From: DATGYC01 sp035298385
GTDB taxonomy: Bacteria; Bacillota; Sulfobacillia; Symbiobacteriales; Symbiobacteriaceae
NCBI GenBank assembly: GCA_035298385.1
Contig: DATGYC010000254.1
Coordinates: 1-14,054, forward strand
Length of the DNA stretch: 14,054 nucleotides
Reading direction: 5' to 3'
The notes beneath the pieces were generated by a model, which had not been told where the DNA came from, made no database searches, and saw only the letters and a program-made list of their open reading frames with translations. The position numbers and the translations under genes were made by a program. Of the stretch, positions 1 to 6,029 are shown piece by piece (within the stretch, counting starts at the first letter, position 1; every line of letters starts with the position of its first letter).

Positions 1-538
1 TCACACCCTCCAACTCCTTCGCCGAGGCGGTGTTGACGTTCACCTTGCCACCAGCCTTGACTACAGGGGCGGCCGTCGATCCGACCGTCGAGCGGACCGG
101 TTGGACCGTGCCCTTGGTGGTGACTGGCGGAGGGCTAGGTGCCTCAACCGCTGCCTGTAGCTCTGCGACGGTCGGAATCCAGACCTTCGCCCCATCAGCC
201 AACGGCTCCGCCAGGTTCAGCTCGTCCGGGCGCCCGTCCGGCAACGCCCCGCCAGCGGCGTTCAGGGCTTCAGCCACCCGGGCGCCCTCTGCCAACTGGT
301 AGACCCCCGGCTTCTGAACCGCACCGGTGACGTGAACCCAGATCTCCTTCTTCGGTGCTGGAGGCGGTGGGGCGGGCTGAGCTGGGGCGGCGGCCGCCTC
401 CACCTTGGGCGACTCCGGCCGACTCGCGGCCTCCCGAGCCGTTTGATCGGCCTGGAACTGAAAGAGACCGAGAATCCCAAGGCCCACCACCACGAGGCCG
501 GAGAGGGAGAGCACGGCGACCCGGACCGGCTGACTCAC
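1..538 (-). CDS. comEA: ComEA-like competence DNA-binding protein (3' end cut by window)
   Basis: This is the N-terminal 179 residues of a ComEA-type protein, the membrane-anchored receptor that binds double-stranded DNA outside the cell and passes it to the ComEC channel during transformation. Visible in order: a hydrophobic anchor at residues 7-26, an Ala/Pro-rich linker (about 45-63), an SLBB domain (about 66-123, starting IWVHVTGAVQKPGVYQL), a second Pro/Thr/Val linker, and the beginning of the helix-hairpin-helix DNA-binding domain (KVNVNTASAKELEGV, 165-179). The rest lies beyond base 1. The start is GTG at 538; a GGAGGTGAG Shine-Dalgarno lies about 11 nt upstream, and a TTG one codon earlier is an alternative. 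The gene begins 36 nt after the BON-protein stop on the same strand with no terminator between, so co-transcription is plausible. The domain order is diagnostic of ComEA. Confidence 0.92.
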   Translation of the reverse strand, partial: MSQPVRVAVLSLSGLVVVGLGILGLFQFQADQTAREAASRPESPKVEAAAAPAQPAPPPPAPKKEIWVHVTGAVQKPGVYQLAEGARVAEALNAAGGALPDGRPDELNLAEPLADGAKVWIPTVAELQAAVEAPSPPPVTTKGTVQPVRSTVGSTAAPVVKAGGKVNVNTASAKELEGV

Positions 539-574
539 CAACCAGACTCACCTCCAGGGTTGTCTAGTGGCGGG

Positions 575-1312
575 TTAGTGTAGGATGTTGTCCTCGGCGT
601 CCGCCACCTGGTCATCGGTCACCAGAAGCGCATCCAAGGTCTCCACGCCCGGAATGCGGCCTAACCGCTCCCGGATCTTCGTCCGGTCCTCCCGGTCATG
701 CACAAAGCCCTTCACATGGAGGGTTCCCCCGTCCACCGAGACCTCGAAATCCTGGTGGTCGAACCCCATATGGTCCAGTAGGTGTTCAGCCTCATAGGCC
801 ATGTCGCGTTCATCAGCCCGGTGGTGCTCTCCGATCTTGACATGTCCCTTAATGACCTCAGCGACCCCCGGAAAGCCCTCAGCCAGCCGGATCGCATCGG
901 CCACGTCCGCCGCTGCCCCGGCATGCCCTAGGATGGTAACAACCCCACGCTTCACCTCACACCCCAGCGACTGTCCCCACGGTGAGCGCTGCAGTTGCTT
1001 GGTTAGCTCGCCCTGGATCCACTTGTCCGAGTGGTGCTCTTCATCGGCCACGGTGATGTTGTTGGAGATCTCCTTGATTCCAGGGATCGTTCGAGCGATC
1101 TCTGAGGCCTGCGTCCTCTGGGAGAGCACATCTACCACACCAAAGAGATTGATCACACCATCGCGGCACTCCACCTTCACGTCGACGCCCGCGGAGTCAG
1201 TCCCCTTTTGGAGGGCCTCCTTCACCTGGTTCCGGAGGTAGATGTCGTGGTTAAACTCGGTAGGGTCCATGTTCTGAGTGCTACGATAGTTAACTCGGCG
1301 ATTGTTTGACAT
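575..1312 (-). CDS. Triple BON-domain protein
   Basis: A 245-residue protein that appears to be three BON domains in tandem: about 22-88 (DIYLRNQVKEAL to ISNNITV), 95-160 (DKWIQGELTKQL to VIKGHVKI) and 168-232 (ERDMAYEAEHLL to LDALLVTD). Each repeat carries the typical 'G(V/T)(I/V/L)xLxG' strand, an Arg- or Asp-rich helix, and a 'PGVxxV'-like turn. BON domains are alpha/beta modules of about 60 residues found in OsmY, secretins and channels, where they are thought to bind lipid or ligands. Most BON proteins are exported, but this one has no signal peptide or membrane segment, so it is probably cytoplasmic or membrane-peripheral. The ATG at 1312 is preferred because AGGAG lies 9 nt upstream; an upstream in-frame ATG (1369) falls inside a hairpin and lacks this site. 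The biochemical role is unknown. Confidence 0.85.
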   Translation of the reverse strand: MSNNRRVNYRSTQNMDPTEFNHDIYLRNQVKEALQKGTDSAGVDVKVECRDGVINLFGVVDVLSQRTQASEIARTIPGIKEISNNITVADEEHHSDKWIQGELTKQLQRSPWGQSLGCEVKRGVVTILGHAGAAADVADAIRLAEGFPGVAEVIKGHVKIGEHHRADERDMAYEAEHLLDHMGFDHQDFEVSVDGGTLHVKGFVHDREDRTKIRERLGRIPGVETLDALLVTDDQVADAEDNILH

Positions 1313-1343
1313 AAGCGTGCGCTCCTTTGTCCGGAACGGATTC

Positions 1344-1364
1344 TTGGGGGTAGTCTGCCCCCAA
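1344..1364 (-). other. Perfect hairpin in the gap upstream of the BON gene
   Basis: A 7-bp perfect inverted repeat (TTGGGGG / CCCCCAA) with a 7-nt loop sits in the 78-nt gap between the TPR-protein stop and the BON-protein start. On the transcribed minus strand it is followed by AAGAATCC rather than a T run, so it is not a classical Rho-independent terminator. It may be a weak terminator, an mRNA-stabilising 5' structure, or chance. Confidence 0.3.
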
Positions 1365-1390
1365 ATCACGCGCCGGACGCGAGAAGGAGA

Positions 1391-2326
1391 CTAATCAAAG
1401 ACAGGGAGAACGAGGGGAGCCTGCGGATAAAGGTGGCCCATTAAGAAAGCCAGTTCCTGCATAAGCAGGACGCTACCGGCCGTAAAGCCCAGCCGCATGG
1501 CGCTATTAGCCAGTTCCGTGGCCCGATGGAACTGGCGTGCCTCCGCGGCCGACAGGGCGAGTACTAACCTGGCCTGCGCCTGTGTCGAGCGGTCTTCCAA
1601 GCGCTTGGCGAGGCGGAAGGCAGCCTCTGCTTCGGGCGCCGCCAGGGCGTGATCGCCCCGTAGCGAGGCCAACATGGCGATCAGGGCGCCCAGCTCTGCC
1701 TGAATGCGAGGTGGAAGTCGCCACTCAGACCCCCGAAAGCGCTCGAGCGATTCCGCAGCTTCATCTGCATCGCGCACCTTGAGCAGGCAACGGGCCCGCC
1801 AAAGCCCCAACTGCACCCGCCCTGGGCAGATCAGGGGCAGAAAGGTGGCTGCTCCATCAACGATGGAGAGGGCGTTCATATATTCACCGCGTCCGTACTG
1901 GGCACGTGCGAGGTCCATCATCACTTCCCACTCGACAGCCTCGCGGCCGAGCCACGGGAGTTCCATATCCAGCGCATCTTGCAAAGCATCAGACGCCCGC
2001 GCCCAGTCGCCGATCTGGATTGCGGCCCGCCCCAGGGCAACCCGGGCATCAAAGAGCAGCCGGCAGCCATCCAGGTCAGGCATAGCAGAGGCGAGGCGCA
2101 CCGCTTCGTGCCCCCAGAAGACCGCCTCCACGGAGGTCCGTCGCAAGATATTGACCGAGACGTGGGCCATTACAAGGTAGAGTCGCGCCTGGTTGGCAAC
2201 GTCCACCCCGGGCGCCCCGACCAGTTCCTCCGCCTGGACCAGGGCCGACTGCGGATCGACCAGCGCCAGCTCCTCCACCGCCATCACCGCCGCTGGGCTG
2301 GCATCCCCCTGAACCAGATTTCCCAC
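1391..2326 (-). CDS. TPR-like helical-repeat protein of unknown function
   Basis: A 311-residue, all-helical, Ala/Leu/Arg-rich protein built from TPR-like helix pairs. Recognisable units are about 86-120 (LLFDARVALGRAAIQIGDWARA), 133-165 (EWEVMMDLARAQYGRGEYMNAL), 168-200, 205-240 (ELGALIAMLASLRGDHALAA) and 242-280 (ARLVLALSAAEARQFHRATELA). The G-x-(Y/W)-x-x-A-x pattern that closes TPR helix B is visible. There is no catalytic, DNA-binding, signal or membrane motif, so the likely role is a protein-protein interaction scaffold or regulator; its partner is unknown. The start is GTG at 2326, with GGGAGG 8 nt upstream. The gene is divergent from the AT-hook gene, and the shared control region holds paired Spo0A-type boxes, which suggests expression tied to stationary phase or sporulation. 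Rap-like regulators also use TPRs, but I cannot assign this protein to that family. Confidence 0.8.
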   Translation of the reverse strand: MGNLVQGDASPAAVMAVEELALVDPQSALVQAEELVGAPGVDVANQARLYLVMAHVSVNILRRTSVEAVFWGHEAVRLASAMPDLDGCRLLFDARVALGRAAIQIGDWARASDALQDALDMELPWLGREAVEWEVMMDLARAQYGRGEYMNALSIVDGAATFLPLICPGRVQLGLWRARCLLKVRDADEAAESLERFRGSEWRLPPRIQAELGALIAMLASLRGDHALAAPEAEAAFRLAKRLEDRSTQAQARLVLALSAAEARQFHRATELANSAMRLGFTAGSVLLMQELAFLMGHLYPQAPLVLPVFD

Positions 2327-2364
2327 AGCATCGCCCTCCCCAACCGGTGCTTTGCCACGTCACA

Positions 2365-2393
2365 AGATTACCATTTTTTGCTAGTAGCGACAA
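2365..2393 (-). promoter_or_regulatory. Candidate sigma-A-type promoter for the TPR gene
   Basis: On the minus strand, TTGTCG (2393-2388) and TAATCT (2370-2365) are separated by exactly 17 nt. They match the sigma-A consensus at 4/6 and 3/6 positions. The predicted start near 2358 leaves a leader of about 32 nt before the GTG at 2326. The match is modest, but its position next to the Spo0A-like palindrome supports it. Confidence 0.4.
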
Positions 2394-2402
2394 CAGGGGA
2401 GT

Positions 2403-2423
2403 GTTCGACAAGTTTTGTCGAAC
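2403..2423. promoter_or_regulatory. Palindromic operator: two inverted Spo0A-type boxes
   Basis: A perfect 9-bp inverted repeat, GTTCGACAA then spacer GTT then TTGTCGAAC. Each arm contains TTGTCGAA, the published Spo0A ('0A') box; the core TGTCGAA matches TGNCGAA exactly on both strands. It lies 8 nt upstream of the plus-strand -35 (2432) and 9 nt from the minus-strand -35 (2393), so one bound dimer could control both divergent genes. A degenerate third half-site, AGCGACAA, lies at 2386-2393. That the binder is Spo0A is inference from the motif; another dimeric regulator is possible. Confidence 0.65.
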
Positions 2424-2431
2424 GATTCTGC

Positions 2432-2460
2432 TTGTCCGGGGGTCATGGGTCCGGTAGGAT
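2432..2460 (+). promoter_or_regulatory. Candidate sigma-A-type promoter for the AT-hook gene
   Basis: TTGTCC (2432-2437) and TAGGAT (2455-2460) are separated by 17 nt, each matching the sigma-A consensus at 4 of 6 positions. The predicted start near 2467 gives a leader of about 38 nt containing the GGAGGGGG Shine-Dalgarno of the gene at 2505. The palindrome at 2403-2423 sits just upstream of the -35, a position typical of activator sites. Confidence 0.45.
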
Positions 2461-2504
2461 GTTTTTAGAAGAAATTTCCTGTTCCGGAGGGGGTTGGCCG
2501 CGGG

Positions 2505-3083
2505 GTGGCTGATGAGTTGCAGAAACCACGGGTGCCGCTAGCGGGGCGCCTAGGGGAGATCCTGTCCCAAGACCGAACCGACCGGGCCCGGTTTCGCGAG
2601 GAGCAGTCGGCGGACGGGCTGATCCTCGTCGTCGTGGCGGCAGAGTCTGAATCCCTACCGTTCCTTAATGAGTTTCTGCCCGGCCTGGCCCACGAGCGCG
2701 GACTGGGCTATACGCACACCATCCTCGACGAATTGGATGAGATTCCTCGGCAGAAGTTGGCGCGGGCACAACTCGTCCTCTTTGACCTACCGGGGCAGTC
2801 TGAGCGAACGCGCGACGTGGTCCGTCAGGTGCGCGCCGCCCGCAAGCGCCTTCTCTTCACGGCCCACAGTCAGAATGATGTCCCGCGCAACTACACGCAC
2901 ATCCCCTGTGCGGTCTACAATCCGAATGAGCCGGCCCAGACCTATTTCCTACGCAAGGTAGCGGAAGGGCTGGCTGGTCCGCAGCCGGTCAAGTCGAATC
3001 GGGCCGGAGCGACGGGACGCAAGCGGGGGCGCCCTCCGCAGAAGTCCACATCAAAGTCTCCCCAGCGTTTCAATCAAATCTAA
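2505..3083 (+). CDS. Unknown protein with C-terminal AT-hook
   Basis: A 192-residue protein and the only plus-strand gene in the window. I do not recognise its main domain. Residues 35-157 alternate beta strands and helices in a Rossmann-like or receiver-like pattern: strands at about 39-45 (LILVVVA), 88-95 (AQLVLFDL), 115-122 (RLLFTAHS) and 136-140, with no catalytic signature I can name. A basic, Gly/Lys/Ser-rich tail (about 162-189) contains GRKRGRPPQK at 171-180, which fits the AT-hook, a short motif that binds the minor groove of AT-rich DNA. A DNA-binding or nucleoid-associated role is therefore inferred. The start is GTG at 2505, with GGAGGGGG 11 nt upstream and no other start in frame nearby. 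The promoter region carries the Spo0A-type palindrome. There is no signal peptide or membrane helix. Confidence 0.82.
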   Translation: MADELQKPRVPLAGRLGEILSQDRTDRARFREEQSADGLILVVVAAESESLPFLNEFLPGLAHERGLGYTHTILDELDEIPRQKLARAQLVLFDLPGQSERTRDVVRQVRAARKRLLFTAHSQNDVPRNYTHIPCAVYNPNEPAQTYFLRKVAEGLAGPQPVKSNRAGATGRKRGRPPQKSTSKSPQRFNQI

Positions 3084-3118
3084 AGAGCGCCGACTCCAGA
3101 TCTAGGAGTCGGCGCTCT
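3084..3118. terminator. Shared terminator between the convergent AT-hook gene and leuS
   Basis: A perfect 14-bp stem (AGAGCGCCGACTCC / GGAGTCGGCGCTCT) with a 7-nt loop begins directly after the plus-strand stop codon and lies 11 nt beyond the leuS stop. Leaving the hairpin on the minus strand, the transcript runs into TTTAGATTTGATT, a usable though interrupted T tract, so it should stop leuS transcripts. On the plus strand the tail is poor, so termination of the AT-hook gene there is less certain. Confidence 0.75.
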
Positions 3119-3129
3119 AACCAGGGCCT

Positions 3130-5715
3130 TTAGCCCTTCACCACAATATTGACCAGCTTGCCCGGCACGGGGATCACCTTGGCCACCTGCTTGCCGGCGA
3201 TCATCTCCTGCACCTTCGGTGAGGCCATGGCGGCCGCCTCAGTCTCCGCGGCGTTCAAGCCTGCGGCAACATCCAGCCGGTCACGTACCTTGCCGTTGAT
3301 CTGAACGACGATCTCCACGGTCTGAGCCTGAGCGACCGCCTCATCATACTGCGCCCAGGGCTCCAGGTGGATCGAGGTCGGGAAGCCCAGCTTATGCCAC
3401 AGTTCGTCGGCCAGGTGCGGGCAGAACGGGGCGATCATCAGGACCGCCGTCTGGATCGACTCAGCGATCACCAGGGTGTTCTGCTCTGCCTCGGCTACCT
3501 TCTCCCGATAGGCGTAGATGGCATTGGTCAGCTCCATCATGCCCGAGATCGCCGTGTTGAAGGCGAACCGCTCGTACAGGTCGATCGTTACCTTCTTCAG
3601 GGTGGCGTGGGTGATGCGGCGCAGGTCCTTATCCGCCTCGGTCAGGGTGGTCGCCTTCGCCAATCCCTCGGCCAGCTCACCCATCGTCAGGGCGCCCATC
3701 ATCGCCGCCATGTTGCCGGTCTGAACCGGCAGCAGGGAGCGGGCGTGGTGGATGGTGGGGATGGCGCTCATCACCATGCGGTAGAAGCGGTTGACGAAGC
3801 GGTAGGCGCCCTCAATGCCGGCATCGGTCCAGTCCAGGTCGCGCTCGGCCGGAGCGGCGAACATGATGAAGAGACGGCAGGCATCCGCACCGTACTTGGC
3901 GATCATCTCCTCCGGGGAGACGATGTTGCCCTTGGACTTCGACATCTTCGTCCCATCCAGGCAGACCATGCCCTGGGTCAGCAGGGCCTTGAAGGGTTCG
4001 TCAATGGTCAGATAGCCGCAGTCCCGCAGTCCCTTGGTGAAGAACCGGGCGTACAGCAGGTGCAGGATCGCATGCTCGATGCCGCCGACGTACTGGTCCA
4101 CCGGCAGCCAGTGGGCGGCCTTCTCCTTGTCAAAGACCTGGTCACCGTTCTGCGCATCCGTATAGCGCAGGAAGTACCAGGAGGAGTCGACAAAGGTGTC
4201 CATGGTGTCAGACTCACGCTTGGCCGCCTTGCCGCACTGCGGGCAGGCGCAGTTCATGAAGCCCTCGTGGCGGGCCAGCGGCGAGGAGCCCTGGCCGCTG
4301 AAGTCCAGGTCGTCCGGAATCAGGACCGGCAACTGATCCTCCGGGACGGGGACGGTGCCGCAGTCGTCACAGTAGATCATCGGGATGGGGGCGCCCCAGG
4401 CCCGCTGGCGCGAGACCAGCCAGTCGCGCAGGCGGTAGTTGACCTTCCCCTGGCCAAAACCCTGCTCGGCGGCGAAGGCGGCCACCTTCGCCTTGCCCTC
4501 TTCGTTCAGGGTGCCGTCGAAGGGACCCGAGTTAGCCATCGAGCCTGCCTCGGTGTAGGCCTCGGTCATGGTTGTAGCGTCCAGGTTCCCCTCCGGGTTC
4601 TGAATCACGACCTTGATCGGCAGACCGATCTTCTTGGCGAACTCAAAGTCCCGCTGATCATGGGCCGGGACGCCCATGACTGCACCGGTGCCGTACTCCA
4701 TCAGGACGTAGTTGGCGATCCAGAGCTGTGCCTTCTCCCCGTTAAACGGGTTGATGACATCAACGCCCAGGTAGACGCCTTCCTTCTCGGTATCGGTCGA
4801 GGTGCGCGTGATCTCATTCTGGCCCTTCATCTTCTCCTGGAAGGCCCGCACCTGCTCCACCGTAGCGGTCGGGATGTGACCGCCCTCAATCAGACGCTCC
4901 ACCAGCGGGTGCTCCGGGGCGACCACGACGAAGGTGACGCCATAGACCGTGTCAGGACGGGTGGTGTAGACGGTCAGCTTCTCGCCCACGGCCGGGACTG
5001 AGAAGTCCAGCTGGGCGCCCTCCGACCGGCCAATCCAGTTCTCCTGCATCAAGCGGACCCGCTCGGGCCAGCCCTGCAGCTGGTTCAGGTCGTTCAGCAG
5101 CTCATCGGCGTACTGCGTGATCTTGAAGAACCACTGGGAGAGGTCCTTCTTGGTCACAGTAGAGCCGCACCGCCAGCATTCGCCATCCTCGACCTGCTCG
5201 TTAGCCAGGACGGTCGCACAGGAGGGGCACCAGTTGACCGGCGCCGTCTTCTTGTAGGCCAGGCCGTTCTTATAGAACTGCTGGAAGATCCACTGCGTCC
5301 ACTTGTAGTAGTCTGGCCGGTAGGTGTAGACCGCCCGATCCCAGTCGTACGAGTAGCCCAGTTGCTTCAGTTGCTCGGTCATCTCAGCGATGTTCGCCTT
5401 CGTCCAGACGGCCGGCGAGATCCCCTTCTGAATGGCGGCGTTCTCCGCCGGCATGCCAAAGGAGTCATAGCCCATCGGGTGCAGGACGTTGTACCCCTTC
5501 ATCCGGCGGAAACGAGCGATCACGTCAACGATCGAGTAGTTCCGGACGTGGCCCATGTGGAGCTTCCCGGAGGGGTACGGGAACATCGCCAGGGCGTAAT
5601 ACTTGGGCTTGCCCGGATCCTCGGTCACCTTGTTGATCTGCTGCTTCTCCCAGGTCTGCTGCCACTTCGGCTCGGCCTCCCGGAAATCAAATCGGTCAAA
5701 ACGCTCTTCCGCCAC
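3130..5715 (-). CDS. leuS: Leucyl-tRNA synthetase (class I)
   Basis: An 861-residue LeuRS, which charges tRNA-Leu with leucine in the cytoplasm. The HIGH-type motif is HMGH at 53-56 and the KMSKS motif is exact at 590-594. The inserted CP1 editing domain (about 230-420), which hydrolyses mischarged tRNA, shows TTRPDTVYG (251-259) and GTGAVMGVPAHDQRD (342-356). Two pairs of CxxC-type cysteines (163/166 with 180/183; 449/452 with 491/494) suggest zinc-binding knobs. A C-terminal domain ends in KVIPVPGKLVNIVVKG. Residues 651-700 seem to form a longer segment than I recall in shorter LeuRS, fitting an overall length above about 805. The GTG at 5715 follows AAGGAGG by 10 nt. The same frame stays open to 5853, but that stretch is the T-box terminator and antiterminator and is not coding. 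Expression is controlled by the T-box leader. Confidence 0.97.
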   Translation of the reverse strand: MAEERFDRFDFREAEPKWQQTWEKQQINKVTEDPGKPKYYALAMFPYPSGKLHMGHVRNYSIVDVIARFRRMKGYNVLHPMGYDSFGMPAENAAIQKGISPAVWTKANIAEMTEQLKQLGYSYDWDRAVYTYRPDYYKWTQWIFQQFYKNGLAYKKTAPVNWCPSCATVLANEQVEDGECWRCGSTVTKKDLSQWFFKITQYADELLNDLNQLQGWPERVRLMQENWIGRSEGAQLDFSVPAVGEKLTVYTTRPDTVYGVTFVVVAPEHPLVERLIEGGHIPTATVEQVRAFQEKMKGQNEITRTSTDTEKEGVYLGVDVINPFNGEKAQLWIANYVLMEYGTGAVMGVPAHDQRDFEFAKKIGLPIKVVIQNPEGNLDATTMTEAYTEAGSMANSGPFDGTLNEEGKAKVAAFAAEQGFGQGKVNYRLRDWLVSRQRAWGAPIPMIYCDDCGTVPVPEDQLPVLIPDDLDFSGQGSSPLARHEGFMNCACPQCGKAAKRESDTMDTFVDSSWYFLRYTDAQNGDQVFDKEKAAHWLPVDQYVGGIEHAILHLLYARFFTKGLRDCGYLTIDEPFKALLTQGMVCLDGTKMSKSKGNIVSPEEMIAKYGADACRLFIMFAAPAERDLDWTDAGIEGAYRFVNRFYRMVMSAIPTIHHARSLLPVQTGNMAAMMGALTMGELAEGLAKATTLTEADKDLRRITHATLKKVTIDLYERFAFNTAISGMMELTNAIYAYREKVAEAEQNTLVIAESIQTAVLMIAPFCPHLADELWHKLGFPTSIHLEPWAQYDEAVAQAQTVEIVVQINGKVRDRLDVAAGLNAAETEAAAMASPKVQEMIAGKQVAKVIPVPGKLVNIVVKG

Positions 5716-5733
5716 GACAAGGTCGCCTCCTTG

Positions 5734-5774
5734 AAAAAAAGAAAAAGCTCCCGTCCCCAGTAGGGACGAGAGCT
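5734..5774 (-). terminator. T-box-controlled intrinsic terminator upstream of leuS
   Basis: On the minus strand, AGCTCTCGTCCC pairs with GGGACGGGAGCT (12 bp with one G-T wobble, 5-nt loop), followed directly by TTTTTC and TTTTTTT. The 5' arm lies just after the T-box sequence, so antiterminator formation would exclude this hairpin. It ends 18 nt before the leuS start codon and is the regulatory decision point. Confidence 0.92.
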
Positions 5775-5980
5775 GTGCTCCCGCGGTACCACCCTGATTG
5801 ACCGGCATGGCCGATCCAACTTGGGCCGACGGTAACGGGCCGGCGCCCGGCATGGCCTACACAGCACGCTAAAGTGCCTTCGACCCTGCGGCTCAGAGGC
5901 GAGTTCAGTTCCTTCCGCCACCGTCTTGCACCAACCGACGGCTCACTGTAAGCGGAGAAAGAGCCTACTACTCCTCGTCA
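5734..5980 (-). ncRNA. Leucine-type T-box riboswitch leader of leuS
   Basis: T-box leaders sense uncharged tRNA and allow read-through only when the cognate amino acid is short. The canonical T-box sequence GGGTGGTACCGCGGG is at 5794-5780 (minus strand), where its bulge pairs with the tRNA acceptor end. Upstream is a Stem I-like region starting near 5978 with an AGTA S-turn element (about 5973-5967), paired arms CTCCGC/GCGG and GCCGTC/GACGG, and a GGTTGGTGCAA distal loop. The specifier side reads GGAACTGAACTCG; both triplets that could act as specifier, CTG (5908-5906) and CTC (5903-5901), are leucine codons. I lean to CTG because two purines follow it before a CGAG/CTCG base helix. The leader ends in a terminator. 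Leucine specificity agrees with the downstream gene. Confidence 0.93.
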
Positions 5981-6000
5981 ACACCTATTGCTGTCTAATA

Positions 6001-6029
6001 ATTATGCCGTCGTCACCCGCCAGTGTCAA
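6001..6029 (-). promoter_or_regulatory. Sigma-A-type promoter of leuS
   Basis: TTGACA (6029-6024) is a perfect -35, and CATAAT (6006-6001) matches the -10 at 5 of 6 positions with 17 nt between. The predicted start near 5994 lies just upstream of the T-box Stem I. The -35 hexamer contains the TGA stop codon (6028-6026) of the upstream PBP gene, so the leuS unit starts with no intergenic gap. Confidence 0.85.

Noticed and set aside
1..330. Small plus-strand open frames opposite comEA
   Set aside because: They lie antisense to the SLBB and HhH coding sequence and show no domain or ribosome-binding site.
3367..5001. A 544-codon open frame on the plus strand inside leuS
   Set aside because: It is antisense to unmistakable LeuRS catalytic and editing motifs, has low-complexity composition and no recognisable domain; it is a by-product of high G+C codon use.
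5716..5853. A 46-codon N-terminal extension of LeuRS
   Set aside because: The stretch is the T-box core and terminator; a strong Shine-Dalgarno precedes the GTG at 5715, where family homology begins.
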